The notes below the pieces were generated by a model. The model was not told where the DNA came from. It searched no databases and worked only from the letters and a program-made list of their open reading frames with translations. Position numbers and translations under genes: made by a program. A stretch of DNA of 40,606 bases, taken from the NCBI GenBank assembly GCA_022573975.1, contig JACZSY010000007.1:1-40606 (forward strand), in the 5' to 3' direction. The DNA comes from SAR324 cluster bacterium. Lineage in GTDB: Bacteria; SAR324; JACQKK01. Of this stretch, positions 18,219-27,186 are shown piece by piece. How positions within the stretch are numbered: the first letter of the stretch is position 1; every line of letters begins with the position of its first letter.

Positions 18219-19154
18219 ATGGACACACTGCGGGAAATCATTTTGGCCAGGCCGCGCGGCTTTTGCGCCGGGGTGGAGCGGGCGATCGCCATCGTGGAGC
18301 TCGCCCTGGAAAAATTCGGCCCCCCGCTTTACGTCAAGCACGCCATTGTCCACAACCGGAACGTGGTGCAAAGGCTCGAGGGCATGGGCGTGGCATTCGT
18401 GGAAGAACTGGCGGAAGTGCCGGAGGGCGCCCGGCTGATTTTTTCGGCCCATGGGGTTTCCCCCGCGGTGCGCGAGGAGGCCGAAACCCGGCGGCTCGAC
18501 GTGATCGACGCCACCTGCCCACTGGTCACCAAGGTGCACATCGAAGCGCGCCGCTTCGCCGCGCAGAACCGCACCATTTTCCTCATCGGTCACGCCGGGC
18601 ATGTGGAAGTGATCGGCACGCGGGGAGAGGCTCCCGGCCATGTGACCGTGGTCGGCACTGTGGAAGAAGCACGGCGGGTCGAGCCAAGAGACCCCAAGCT
18701 GGTGGCCTTTCTCACCCAAACCACCCTGTCCCTGGACGATACCCGAGCCATCGTGGAGGTGTTGAGGACGCGGTTCCCAGCACTCACCGCACCGGGCAAG
18801 GACGATATCTGCTATGCCACCCAAAACCGGCAGACCGCCGTGCAGGCCCTGGTAGAACGGGCCGAGGTGGTGCTGGTGGTGGGATCGGCCAACAGCTCGA
18901 ACTCCAACCGGCTGGTGGAGGTGGCAAAGGCCAGGGGGGCTTCGGCCCATCTGGTGGAATCGTACCGGGAGATCGATCCCCAATGGCTGGAAGGGGTTGA
19001 ACGCGTCGGGGTCACCGCCGGCGCATCGGCGCCGGAAAGCGTGGTGAGCGAACTGGTCGAATGGCTCGCCGGAAACAGCCAGGCCGAAATCAGCGAAATC
19101 GAAGTGGTTGAAGAAGACGTCTCTTTTCCTTTGCCCGCGCAATTGGCCCGATAA
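18219..19154 (+). CDS. ispH: 4-hydroxy-3-methylbut-2-enyl diphosphate reductase
   Basis: IspH (LytB) is the last enzyme of the MEP isoprenoid pathway. It makes IPP and DMAPP from HMBPP using a 4Fe-4S cluster. The start MDTLREIILARPRGFCAGV gives 311 aa, the normal length. An open frame continues 60 codons upstream but overlaps the previous gene and is not family-like. The three cluster cysteines are C16, C100 (DATCPLV) and C198 (ICYATQNRQ). The substrate histidines H45, H78 and H128, the proton-donor region GHVE (E130) and SANSSNS (223-229) are all present. The gene follows the pseudo-receiver after 16 nt. Confidence 0.97.
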   Translation: MDTLREIILARPRGFCAGVERAIAIVELALEKFGPPLYVKHAIVHNRNVVQRLEGMGVAFVEELAEVPEGARLIFSAHGVSPAVREEAETRRLDVIDATCPLVTKVHIEARRFAAQNRTIFLIGHAGHVEVIGTRGEAPGHVTVVGTVEEARRVEPRDPKLVAFLTQTTLSLDDTRAIVEVLRTRFPALTAPGKDDICYATQNRQTAVQALVERAEVVLVVGSANSSNSNRLVEVAKARGASAHLVESYREIDPQWLEGVERVGVTAGASAPESVVSELVEWLAGNSQAEISEIEVVEEDVSFPLPAQLAR

Positions 19155-19455
19155 AGCGCGGCCAGCCCCCGGCAATCCAGCCCTTAAAAGCTCAGCCCTT
19201 GAAAGGGGTGTGATTTATTGGCCTCCGGCGGGTCTGGGGCTTCGCCCCCGACACCCCCAGCAGCTTCAAAAAGCTGCACCAAACTTTTTAATTCCTTGTA
19301 TGTTACTGTTATGAAGTACCAATTTAAAATTTTGATCCAACTTTTTTAAAGTGGATCATGGGGCTTTTGGGGGGGGGCGCCCACCAAATAATGAAACATT
19401 GGCTTTAATCACAGGCCTTTTTAAAACCTGGCCCCCAGCAACAAGGTGATCCAAC
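19155..19455. other. ispH-pepA gap with REP-like element and hairpin
   Basis: The 301-bp gap holds no gene. It contains a GC-rich palindromic repeat (19221-19291) and an AT-rich hairpin (GATCCA..CTTT pairing with AAAG.TGGATC, 19334-19357), followed soon by a run of nine G (19369-19377). The hairpins may end ispH transcription. The pepA ribosome-binding site is at the right end. Confidence 0.55.
19221..19291. repeat. REP-like double-hairpin repeat, copy 1
   Basis: Two hairpins occur in order: GGGGC-TTC-GCCCC (19236-19248) and CAGCTT-CAAA-AAGCTG (19261-19276), followed by CACCAAACTTTTTAA. The same order and the same tail recur at about 35411-35476. In that copy the second stem has changed sequence on both arms but still pairs. 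This suggests a dispersed repeat family with a conserved structure. Confidence 0.65.
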
Positions 19456-20949
19456 GTGAAACTGAATTACGCCAAAAAAACCCCAGGCAAAGACAAGCTG
19501 GACGCATTGACCCTGCTGATGGCCGAGAACCACCTGAAACCGCCAACGGGATTGGATGCGCCTTTGGCCTCTGCCTTGAAACAGGGAATCGCGCTCAAGG
19601 AATTCAGTGGCAAGAAGGGGGAATCCCTCACCCTGTTCACCGGATCGAAGCAAATTCCCCGCCTGGTGTTGATCGGCTTGGGAAAGCCGGATGAGCTGGA
19701 CCCCGAATCCTTGCGCCGCGCGGCGGGCAAAACCGTCCAGCATTTGAAGAAGATGAACGTGGCCAAGGCGGGCATCTGGCTGCCGGAACTGGCCGGCAAG
19801 GTGCCCGCCGGCGATCTGGTGGAAGCCGTGGCGGAGGGCGCCAGCCTGGGGGCCTATGAATTCAAGCAATACAAGGAAGCGCCCGATGCGAAGGAAAAAC
19901 CCAGTGCCGAACTGAAACAGGTGACCCTCTACGAGCCTTCCGGCAAGGGCGGCAACAAGGCGGCGGCCACCGGCCTGATGCGCGCCGGAGCCGTGCGGCG
20001 CGCCCGGGACCTGGGGAACCAGCCCGCCAACGCCATGACCCCCACGCAACTGGCGGTGGAAGCCAAAAGCATCGCCAAAAAACATGGCTTGCGTTGCAAG
20101 ATAATCGAGAGGGCACAACTGGAACGCCTGGGGATGGGCCTGTTCATGGGCGTGGCCCAGGGATCGCGGCAACCCCCCAAGATGATCGTGCTGGAATACC
20201 GCCCGCCCGGCGCCAAACAGACGCTGGCTTTCGTGGGCAAGGGCATCACCTTCGACTCGGGCGGCATCTCACTCAAGCCCGGCGCGGCCATGGACGAGAT
20301 GAAATTCGACATGTGCGGCGCCGCCGCCGTGCTGGGCGCCATGGACGCCATCGGCGCAGCCAAGCCGAAAGTCAACGTGGTGGGCATCATCCCCGCCTGC
20401 GAGAACCTCCCGGACGGAAAAGCGGTGAAGCCGGGCGATATCCTCAAATCCTACGCGGGCAAGCATGTGGAGGTGCTCAACACCGATGCGGAGGGCCGGC
20501 TGGTGCTGGCCGATGCGCTGGCTTATGGCATCAAGCAGTTCAAGCCCGATGCGGTGGTGGACCTGGCCACGCTCACCGGGGCCTGTGTGGTGGCTCTGGG
20601 ACATTACGCCACCGGGGCCATCGGCAACCACGATGGGTTGATGGAAAGGGTGACCGGGGCCGGCCGGGGCTGCGGCGAGATCGTCTGGCCCCTGCCCAAT
20701 TTTCCCGAATATGGCGAAGAGTTGAAGGGAAAATACGCGGACCTGCAAAACATCGGCTCGCGCTACGGAGGGGCCATCACCGGGGGATTGTTCCTGAAGG
20801 AATTCGTCGGCGACGTGCCCTGGGTGCATCTCGATATCGCCGGCACCGCCTGGGGCGTGAAACGCATCGGGCATATCCCCAACGAAGGAGCCACCGGGGT
20901 TGGGGTGCGCCTTCTGCTCGACCTGGCTCAAAACTGGAAACCACTGTAG
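19456..20949 (+). CDS. pepA: leucyl aminopeptidase (M17)
   Basis: A cytosolic M17 aminopeptidase (497 aa) that removes N-terminal residues from peptides, using two metal ions. Expected metal ligands are all visible: K262 and D267 (GKGITFDSGG), D285 (MKFDMCG), D344 and E346 (NTDAEGRL). Catalytic K274 (ISLKPG) and R348 are present too. The N-terminal domain (1-170) is the variable macro-like domain. The start is GTG with AAGGTG about 8 nt upstream. PepA in some bacteria also binds DNA, but nothing here speaks for or against that. An array of 16-bp repeats begins right at its stop codon. Confidence 0.96.
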   Translation: MKLNYAKKTPGKDKLDALTLLMAENHLKPPTGLDAPLASALKQGIALKEFSGKKGESLTLFTGSKQIPRLVLIGLGKPDELDPESLRRAAGKTVQHLKKMNVAKAGIWLPELAGKVPAGDLVEAVAEGASLGAYEFKQYKEAPDAKEKPSAELKQVTLYEPSGKGGNKAAATGLMRAGAVRRARDLGNQPANAMTPTQLAVEAKSIAKKHGLRCKIIERAQLERLGMGLFMGVAQGSRQPPKMIVLEYRPPGAKQTLAFVGKGITFDSGGISLKPGAAMDEMKFDMCGAAAVLGAMDAIGAAKPKVNVVGIIPACENLPDGKAVKPGDILKSYAGKHVEVLNTDAEGRLVLADALAYGIKQFKPDAVVDLATLTGACVVALGHYATGAIGNHDGLMERVTGAGRGCGEIVWPLPNFPEYGEELKGKYADLQNIGSRYGGAITGGLFLKEFVGDVPWVHLDIAGTAWGVKRIGHIPNEGATGVGVRLLLDLAQNWKPL

Positions 20950-21025
20950 TGAGGAACCACCGTAGTGAGGAACCACCGTAGTGAGGAACCACCGTAGTGA
21001 GGAACCACCGTAGTGAGGAACCACT
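20946..21025. repeat. five perfect or near-perfect 16-bp tandem units
   Basis: The unit GTAGTGAGGAACCACC is repeated at 20946, 20962, 20978, 20994 and 21010, and the last copy ends in ACT. The array starts in the last codons of pepA (the TAG of the first unit is the pepA stop) and fills most of the gap to the response-regulator gene. It has stop codons in the unit and no coding role. Confidence 0.9.
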
Positions 21026-21125
21026 GTAAAGAGCACAGTGATGGATGGTTTTTCCGTGGGAAACGCCGGAAAAGCCGGGGCGCTTGCCGGAAACGAATGC
21101 GGCGGGAAACCATGACCAAAACACC

Positions 21126-21494
21126 ATGACCAAAACCATTCTGGCCATTGACGACAACCAGGATTTTCTGGACCTGCTCAAGATTTTGCTGGAAGATTCG
21201 GGATATCGGGTGCTGTTGGCCGACAGCGCCGCCAAGGCCATGGAGTCCATGGAAACCGAGCCGCCGGACGCCGTGATCCTGGACCTGATGATGCCTCAGC
21301 GCAACGGTTTCGAATTCCTGGAAAACCTCCGCTGGGATACCCGCTTTGAAAAGCTGCCGGTGATCGTGTTGACCGCCATGACCCTGACCGGAGAGGAGCG
21401 CGAGTTCCTGGAGGCCTTCACCGTGGCCTGCATGGACAAAGCCCAATCCACACAGGTGGTGGACCGGCTGAAGCAATTGCTCCCCGATTCCTGA
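21126..21494 (+). CDS. single-domain response regulator
   Basis: A 122-aa CheY-like receiver with no output domain. It has the acidic pair AIDDNQ (D9, D10), the phospho-acceptor in VILDLMMPQRNG (D53), the switch Thr in IVLTAM, and a Lys near the end (MDKAQS) in place of the usual KP. The start was chosen at MTKTILAIDD, where the fold begins. No strong ribosome-binding site is seen. There is no histidine kinase in the window, so its partner is elsewhere. It lies between the pepA repeat array and the EtfB-like gene, both on the same strand. Confidence 0.88.
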   Translation: MTKTILAIDDNQDFLDLLKILLEDSGYRVLLADSAAKAMESMETEPPDAVILDLMMPQRNGFEFLENLRWDTRFEKLPVIVLTAMTLTGEEREFLEAFTVACMDKAQSTQVVDRLKQLLPDS

Positions 21495-21541
21495 CCGGCG
21501 ATATTTCTTCCGGCGGCATTCCCCCAAAGGTTGACCCTCCC

Positions 21542-22513
21542 ATGCTGATATGCGTTTGCGTGAAGCCGGTTGTTTGCACCGATTTGCCTTTTCGCATCGG
21601 CGGGCCGGGCGGGTCCATTCGTACCGAGGATTCGCTGCCGGGGCCGAATCCGGCCGATTTGGCCGCTTTGGAAACGGCCTTGGAGTTGAGATCGCGATTG
21701 GCCGAAGGCGCCAGGGTTTTGGTGGTGTCCGTGGCGGAGGCGGAGCCGGTGTTCCTGGAGAGTATTCTGCGCGCGACCTTGGCGGCGGGGGCCGACCGGG
21801 TGGCCAGGATTCGGCTGGAACCGTCCCGTTCCTCCCCAGCTGAAAATTCGGGGGGCGGTCCGGCGGCGGGGCTGGCCGAAGCCACCGCCGAAGCCACCCG
21901 GCGCAATGCAAGGGGGGCCGCTGAGGCATTGCGGCCCATGGCGCCCCGATTGATCCTGACGGGAGAGAAAAGCGCCGACTCGGGCCGGGGATGTTTCGGC
22001 GCCTTCCTGGCCCACGAACTGGGCGCGGACTTCGCCCACAGAGTCAGCCGGATCGACCCGATCGACGGCCGCTGGCGGGTCACGGCGCGGCTGGAAGGAG
22101 GCTACGGGCAGGAGATGGTGCTGGGCCAGCAACCCGTGAGCCAGGAAGCGGCGGGCCGGAAAACCGTGAACCTGCCCGCCGTGGTGACCATCGCCGGGCC
22201 GCCGGGAAAACTGCCCTACCCCTCCCTCCCGGCCTGGATCGCCAGCCGTACAGCGGAAATCCCGGTGATCCGGGTGGCCGTGCCCCCGGCGCCATCCGTC
22301 GCGGGTGAAGTGGATTCCAGACTCCGCGTGCCCATGCCCCGTGTCAAAAGCTATTCGGCGCCGGAAGGCGGCCTTTCCGCCGAGCAGCGCATCGGCGCCA
22401 TGGTTGGCGAAGAAACCGGGGCGGGGGGGGGAGCGGTATTCGCGGAGGGGTCGCCGGAGGAACAGGCCGAGGCCGCCCTGGGCCTGTTGAAGGAGCGGGG
22501 ATATCTCGACTAA
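21542..22513 (+). CDS. orphan electron transfer flavoprotein beta-like protein
   Basis: A 323-aa protein like the beta subunit of electron transfer flavoprotein, which carries electrons from dehydrogenases as a dimer with the alpha subunit. Seen: MLICVCVKPV (usual start KILVxVKxV), GPNPADLAALETALELR (usual NPxDxxAlEeAl), VLVVSVAEAEPVFLESILRATLAAGADRV, and LILTGEKSADSGRGCFGAFLAHELGADF where EtfB has GxxxxDxxxxQxgxxlAxxLG. It is longer than typical EtfB (250-260 aa) because of Ala/Pro-rich stretches at about 98-120 and near 260-300. No EtfA gene is adjacent. An acyl-CoA dehydrogenase remnant and acs lie close by, which hints at a lost acyl-CoA oxidation cluster. Confidence 0.7.
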   Translation: MLICVCVKPVVCTDLPFRIGGPGGSIRTEDSLPGPNPADLAALETALELRSRLAEGARVLVVSVAEAEPVFLESILRATLAAGADRVARIRLEPSRSSPAENSGGGPAAGLAEATAEATRRNARGAAEALRPMAPRLILTGEKSADSGRGCFGAFLAHELGADFAHRVSRIDPIDGRWRVTARLEGGYGQEMVLGQQPVSQEAAGRKTVNLPAVVTIAGPPGKLPYPSLPAWIASRTAEIPVIRVAVPPAPSVAGEVDSRLRVPMPRVKSYSAPEGGLSAEQRIGAMVGEETGAGGGAVFAEGSPEEQAEAALGLLKERGYLD

Positions 22514-22584
22514 ATCCGGTGGAATGGGCAGGGGGGCTGGAGATTTGAACGTCCGATTTCTCATCCAGCGCCGCACCCCGCCGG

Positions 22585-24525
22585 TCAGGCCGAATGCCGG
22601 TTTTCCACCAATGCCGTCACCACGCCCGGATCGGCCAGGGTGGAGGTGTCGCCCACGTTGTCCACATCGTTGGCGGCGATTTTGCGCAGGATGCGGCGCA
22701 TGATCTTTCCGCTGCGGGTTTTGGGCAAGGCCGGCGCCCACTGGATCACGTCCGGGGTGGCGATGGGTCCGATTTCCTTGCGGACGTGCCTGACCAGTTC
22801 CTCGCGCAGCGTGTCACTTTCCTCCACGCCGATGTTGAGGGTGACGTAAGCATAGATGCCCTGGCCCTTGATATCGTGAGGCATGCCGACCACGGCGGCT
22901 TCGGCCACGTCGCGATGGGCCACCAGCGCGGACTCCACCTCCGCGGTTCCCAACCGGTGGCCGGAGACGTTGATCACGTCGTCCACCCGGCCCAGCAGCC
23001 AGAAATACCCGTCCGCGTCGCGCCGCGCCCCGTCGCCGGTGAGGAAATACCCCTCGTATTGTTTGAAATAGGTGTCGAAAAAGCGCTGATCGTCCCCGTA
23101 GACCCGGCGCATCAGGCCGGGCCAGGGGTGGGCGATGCACAGCACGCCTTCCCCCTCTCCTTCGATGGGCTTGCCGTCCGGGTCCATCAACACCGGCCGT
23201 ATGCCAAAGAAGGGGCGGGTGGCCGAGCCGGGCTTGAGCGGGGTGCAGCCGGGCAGGGGGGTGATCAGGATGCCGCCGGTCTCGGTTTGCCACCAGGTGT
23301 CCACGATGGGCAGTTTGCCCTTGCCCACCGTGCGGTGATACCAGAGCCAGGCTTCCGGGTTGATCGGTTCGCCCACCGTGCCCAGCAGCCGCAGGGAATC
23401 CAGCTTGCGGCTGGTGACCGGCTGGTCCCCCTCGCGCATCAGGGCGCGGAGGGCGGTGGGGGCCGTGTAGAAGATGTTGACGCGGTGCTTGTCGCAGACA
23501 TCCCAGAAGCGCCCGGCGTCGGGATAGTTGGGCACCCCCTCGAACATCACGCTGATCGCGCCGTTGGCCAGGGGGCCATAGATGATATAGCTGTGGCCGG
23601 TGATCCACCCGATGTCCGCCGTGCACCAGAACACGTCGCCGTCCTGGTAGTCGAACACGTGGCGGTGGGTGAGGGAGGCGTAGACCATGTACCCTCCCGT
23701 GGTGTGCAGCACGCCCTTGGGTTTTCCGGTGGAGCCGGAGGTGTAGAGGATGAAGAGCGGGTCCTCGGCGTCCATTTCCTCGGCCGGGCAATCGCCGGAT
23801 ATGTCCGGCGCGTCCATTTCCTCGTGCCACCACAGGTCGCGTCCTTCCCGCCAGGCGATTTCCCCGCCGGTGCGTTTGACCACGATGCATTTCCGCACCC
23901 CCGGGGTGCGCTCCATGGCGGCGTCGGCATTGGCCTTGAGCGGAATCGGACGGCCGCCCCGGAGGCCCTCGTCGGCGGTGATCATGAAGTCGCTCTGGCA
24001 ATCCTCGATGCGGTCGGCGATGGAATCGGGGCTGAAACCTCCGAAAATCACCGAATGCACCGCCCCGATGCGGGCGCAGGAGAGCACGGATATGGCCAGT
24101 TCCAGGATCATCGGCAGGTAGATGGTGACCCGGTCGCCTTTTTTGACCCCGTGCTTCTTGAGCACATTGGAAAACCGGCATACTTCCTTGTGCAGCTCGG
24201 CATAGGTCAGCGTCTTGGAGTCGCCGGGGTCGTCACCCTCCCAGATCAGCGCGGGCTGGTCGCGTTTGGGGCCGTCCAGGTGACGGTCCAGGCAGTTGTA
24301 GGACGCATTGAGCTTGCCGCCGAGGTACCATTGGTGCTGGCCCTTGGCGAAATCCTGCTCCATCACCGTGTCCCATTTCCTGAACCAGGTGATCCGTTCG
24401 GCCTGTTCGCCCCAAAAACCGGCCGGATCCTCGATCGATTGCCGGTAGAGGCGTTGATAGGTCTCGTTGTCCATGGTGTCCGGGCGGGCAAAATCCGCGG
24501 GAACAGGAATCATTGCATCGCTCAT
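22585..24525 (-). CDS. acs: acetyl-CoA synthetase (acetate-CoA ligase)
   Basis: Acs activates acetate to acetyl-CoA through acetyl-AMP. From the chosen start [12 protein letters not shown] it is 646 aa, the normal length, with AGAGGA 5 nt upstream. An open frame continues 29 codons further but is not family-like. Landmarks: [11 protein letters not shown] (nucleotide loop), [65 protein letters not shown] (hinge and CoA region) and [16 protein letters not shown] with the catalytic Lys 607, the usual site of acetylation control. It is monocistronic on this strand. Confidence 0.97.
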   Translation of the reverse strand: MSDAMIPVPADFARPDTMDNETYQRLYRQSIEDPAGFWGEQAERITWFRKWDTVMEQDFAKGQHQWYLGGKLNASYNCLDRHLDGPKRDQPALIWEGDDPGDSKTLTYAELHKEVCRFSNVLKKHGVKKGDRVTIYLPMILELAISVLSCARIGAVHSVIFGGFSPDSIADRIEDCQSDFMITADEGLRGGRPIPLKANADAAMERTPGVRKCIVVKRTGGEIAWREGRDLWWHEEMDAPDISGDCPAEEMDAEDPLFILYTSGSTGKPKGVLHTTGGYMVYASLTHRHVFDYQDGDVFWCTADIGWITGHSYIIYGPLANGAISVMFEGVPNYPDAGRFWDVCDKHRVNIFYTAPTALRALMREGDQPVTSRKLDSLRLLGTVGEPINPEAWLWYHRTVGKGKLPIVDTWWQTETGGILITPLPGCTPLKPGSATRPFFGIRPVLMDPDGKPIEGEGEGVLCIAHPWPGLMRRVYGDDQRFFDTYFKQYEGYFLTGDGARRDADGYFWLLGRVDDVINVSGHRLGTAEVESALVAHRDVAEAAVVGMPHDIKGQGIYAYVTLNIGVEESDTLREELVRHVRKEIGPIATPDVIQWAPALPKTRSGKIMRRILRKIAANDVDNVGDTSTLADPGVVTALVENRHSA

Positions 24526-24825
24526 CGCATCCTCTTTCCATTGACGGAAAATCGAAATGCCGGGCCTTGGGGCGCGCTTCCGGTATGGCTGGAGGAGCAG
24601 GGCCCGTGGCACGGCGGGCGCCGGGTGTCGCTGGAACAGAAAATCCCGGATTCGTGTTGGAATTGCTGGCCAGCCTACGCAAAACGCTGGGGATTTTCAA
24701 ATGCGATTGCCCAGCTTGCGGCAATCGGTTTTCATTCCTTCCACCCCCCATTTGCAATTGTCCCCCGCTGGGGTATGAAATACCCCTTCAGCGGCATTAT
24801 CGTCCCCCGGTTTCCCAGGAGGCTC

Positions 24826-25143
24826 ATGGACTTCAATCTGAACGCCGAACAGCTTGCCTACCAGGATCGGGTGCGCCAATGGGTGGCCGAAAACCTGCCC
24901 CGCGCCCCAAAACCGTCCCCTGGCCGGGAGGAACCCCCCGCATCGGTGCGCGAACGGTACAACACCTGGCTGGCCATCAGGCACGGCACCCAGATCCACG
25001 GCGCCATCGGCGTCACCGAGCAGCACGACATGCACCTGTTCGCCAAGCGCGCCAAGACCCGCGGCGTCTCCTTCGGCTCCCTGGCCCACTGCCACGAGAT
25101 CATTCTCCGCCAAGGCGGCCCGCTGTCCACCGGCGGCGGATGA
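24826..25143 (+). pseudogene. acyl-CoA dehydrogenase remnant with large internal deletion
   Basis: This 105-codon open frame starts like an acyl-CoA dehydrogenase (MDFNLNAEQLAYQDRVRQWVAENLP) and ends like one (TQIHGAIGVTEQHDMHLFAKRAK, continuing through SFGSLAHCHEIIL). In the family these ends are separated by about 300 residues with the FAD and substrate sites, all of which are missing. A junction near residue 48-52 joins the two parts in frame. The ribosome-binding site AGGAGG (24817-24822) is strong, so a short protein could still be made. It lies 26 nt before panC, so it could now act as a leader or translation partner for panC. It could be a relic or a recruited mini-protein. Confidence 0.7.
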
Positions 25144-25169
25144 ATTCCGTAAACCATTAATCAGCCACC

Positions 25170-26021
25170 ATGAAGGTCTTCACATCCCTGGAGGAATGGA
25201 AGCGGCTGCGGCCTGGCCTGACCGGTTCGCTGGGGCTGGTGCCCACCATGGGTTTCCTGCACGAAGGGCATCTCTCCCTCACCCGGCGGGCCGTGGCGGA
25301 GAACGATCTCTCCGTGGTGTGGATCTTCGTCAATCCCAAGCAATTCGGCGATGGGGCCGACCTGGAGGCCTATCCCCGCGACATGGAGCGGGACCTGGCG
25401 CTGCTGGAAGCCGGGCGGGTGGACTATGTGCTGGCCCCTCCGGCGGGGGAGGTGTATCCGCCGGACTTCCAGACCCTCGTCACCGTGGAGGCGCTCTCAA
25501 AGCCCCTGGAGGGCGCCGGCCGGCCCGGGCATTTCCAGGGCGTGGCCACCGTGGTGGCCAAGATGATCTCCCTTACCCAACCCGCCCGCGCCTATTTCGG
25601 CCAGAAGGACGGACAGCAATGCGTGGTGGTGCGGCGGATGGTGGCCGACCTGTCCATGCTCACCGAGATCGTGGTCTGTCCCACCGTGCGCGATGCGGAC
25701 GGGCTGGCCCTGTCATCGCGCAACGTGCGGCTGACCCCGGAGCAACGCCGCGCGGCCCCGGTGCTCCACCGGGCCTTGTCGGCCGCCCAGGAATCGATCG
25801 CCGCCGGAGAGCGGAACGCGGACACCGTGCGGCTAAAGATGCGCGCGGTGCTGGATGCCGAACCCCTGGCCCACACCGAGTACGCGAGCCTGGCCGATGC
25901 GGAGTCGCTGGAGGAATGCGGCACGGAGACTGGCGCCGTGACCGGCACCGTGATGGCCTCCCTGGCCGTGCGCTTCGGGGAAGTGCGGCTGATCGACAAC
26001 GTGCTGATCGAGGTGGATTGA
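25170..26021 (+). CDS. panC: pantothenate synthetase
   Basis: PanC joins pantoate and beta-alanine with ATP to make pantothenate, the precursor of CoA. It is 283 aa, the usual length. Seen: VPTMGFLHEGH with the HxGH nucleotide motif (H31-H34), VWIFVNPKQFG (50-60), RPGHFQGVATVV (118-129), FGQKDGQQ (143-150) and the KMSKS-like LALSSRNVRL (179-188). There is no panB before it, where panBC often pair. Instead the acyl-CoA dehydrogenase remnant stands there. No clear ribosome-binding site is seen, in line with possible translational coupling. Confidence 0.97.
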   Translation: MKVFTSLEEWKRLRPGLTGSLGLVPTMGFLHEGHLSLTRRAVAENDLSVVWIFVNPKQFGDGADLEAYPRDMERDLALLEAGRVDYVLAPPAGEVYPPDFQTLVTVEALSKPLEGAGRPGHFQGVATVVAKMISLTQPARAYFGQKDGQQCVVVRRMVADLSMLTEIVVCPTVRDADGLALSSRNVRLTPEQRRAAPVLHRALSAAQESIAAGERNADTVRLKMRAVLDAEPLAHTEYASLADAESLEECGTETGAVTGTVMASLAVRFGEVRLIDNVLIEVD

Positions 26022-26049
26022 GGGGGCAGGGGGCGGGTTCTCCCACCCC

Positions 26050-26967
26050 TTATTCGTTGGCCACGCCGCTGGCCACGTGGGCGGCGTTGACGTAGCGTCC
26101 CGCGGATTCCACGTGCCGGGTCTGGTCGTCGAAGAAGATGTCCGCCCCGAAGGCCTCCAGGAAGGGGCCCTTGTCCGCGCCGTCCAGGAAGATCGACTCG
26201 TCGATGCGGATGCCCCAGCCCCGCAGGGTGTGGATCACCCGCTTGGCCGCCGCGCCGCCCCGGGCCGTGATCAGCGCGGTGCGGATGGGGCCGCCCGCCT
26301 CGGCGTGCGCTTTCTGGATGCGGTGCAGGGCGTCCAGGAAACCGGCGAAGGGGCCTTTCTCCAGCGGCGTGGCGGCATGGTCTTCCTCATGGCGGCGGAA
26401 AGCCTCCAGCCCCTCGGTTTTGTAGATGCGCTCCGACGCGTCGGAAAACAGCACCGCGTCCCCGTCGAAGGCGATGCGGATTTCTTCGGCGGGGCCTACG
26501 CGGCGCAGGGCCGGGTGGATGGTGGCGGCGGCGATGCCCGCCTCCAGGGCGCCGCGCACGTCCGCCGCGTTGGCCGAGAGGAACAGGTGGGCCCCGAAAG
26601 CCCGGGCATAGCCGTAGGGAGGCCGGCCGGTGGTAAAGACCGCCCGGGAGATGGGCAACCCGTGATGGCGCAGCGAATTGAGGATGCGCACCCCGGCGTC
26701 CGCATTGTTGCGGGAGATCAGGATCACTTCCACTTGGGGGGAAGGCAGGTGGCCGTCTCCGCGCTCCTGCTTGCCGTTCAGGGCCAACAGTTTGCGCACC
26801 AGGTCAAAGGCCACCCCCGGAGTCAACACCTCCTGCTCCAGCTCGATCTGATGGTGGATATAGGCCTCGGCCCCCTGGCTTTCGAACACCCGGTTGCTTT
26901 CCTCCAGGTCGAACAAGGCCCGGGAGGACACTGCGATGACCAATTTTTGCTGGGCGCTTCCGCTCAT
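26050..26967 (-). CDS. 5'-nucleotidase (cytosolic NT5C1-like family)
   Basis: A 305-aa protein like the bacterial members of the 5'-nucleotidase family related to cytosolic nucleotidase I, which removes phosphate from nucleoside monophosphates. Seen: LVIAVSSRALFDLEESNRVFE at the N-terminus (the DLEES/D block holds the likely catalytic Asp), VEVILISRNNADAGVRILNSLRHHGLPISRAVFTTGRPPY, IRIAFDGDAVLFSD (164-176) and FGADIFFDDQTRHVE (273-287). The start at MSGSAQQ was chosen because the open frame upstream is not family-like. A GGGGT sits 7 nt before it. It converges on panC with a 28-nt gap. Confidence 0.85.
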   Translation of the reverse strand: MSGSAQQKLVIAVSSRALFDLEESNRVFESQGAEAYIHHQIELEQEVLTPGVAFDLVRKLLALNGKQERGDGHLPSPQVEVILISRNNADAGVRILNSLRHHGLPISRAVFTTGRPPYGYARAFGAHLFLSANAADVRGALEAGIAAATIHPALRRVGPAEEIRIAFDGDAVLFSDASERIYKTEGLEAFRRHEEDHAATPLEKGPFAGFLDALHRIQKAHAEAGGPIRTALITARGGAAAKRVIHTLRGWGIRIDESIFLDGADKGPFLEAFGADIFFDDQTRHVESAGRYVNAAHVASGVANE

Positions 26968-27186
26968 GGGAATACCCCGGTTCGATCCGTGGTGGGTTTG
27001 GTGGAACAGCGCCTCCCATTTCCCCCGGGAAGCTGGGATCATCATACAACCCGCGGCAAAATTTTTCGAGAGGGGAACGGCATTGGCGCCACGCGGGCCG
27101 CCAGTGGGTGTGATATCAACAGGGGCGGGGCAACGGGGAAGGTTCCCGGAATCCCCCCACGGCGGCCTCCAAAGGAGCAATGGGAC

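Noticed and set aside
20928-21929. Minus-strand frame with a repeated VVPHYGGSSLRWFLTT pattern
   Set aside because: The protein repeat is only the 16-bp DNA array read in three frames, and the rest is opposite the response-regulator and EtfB-like genes.
22528-22584. Sequence resembling the 3' part of a tRNA (minus strand, TTCAAAT loop)
   Set aside because: The T-stem arms do not pair and no acceptor or anticodon arm could be built, so it is not a tRNA. A decayed fragment cannot be excluded.
22594-24825. Long plus-strand open frame opposite acs that runs into the acyl-CoA dehydrogenase remnant
   Set aside because: The part over acs is an antisense shadow. Only the last 105 codons, which have their own AGGAGG, were kept.
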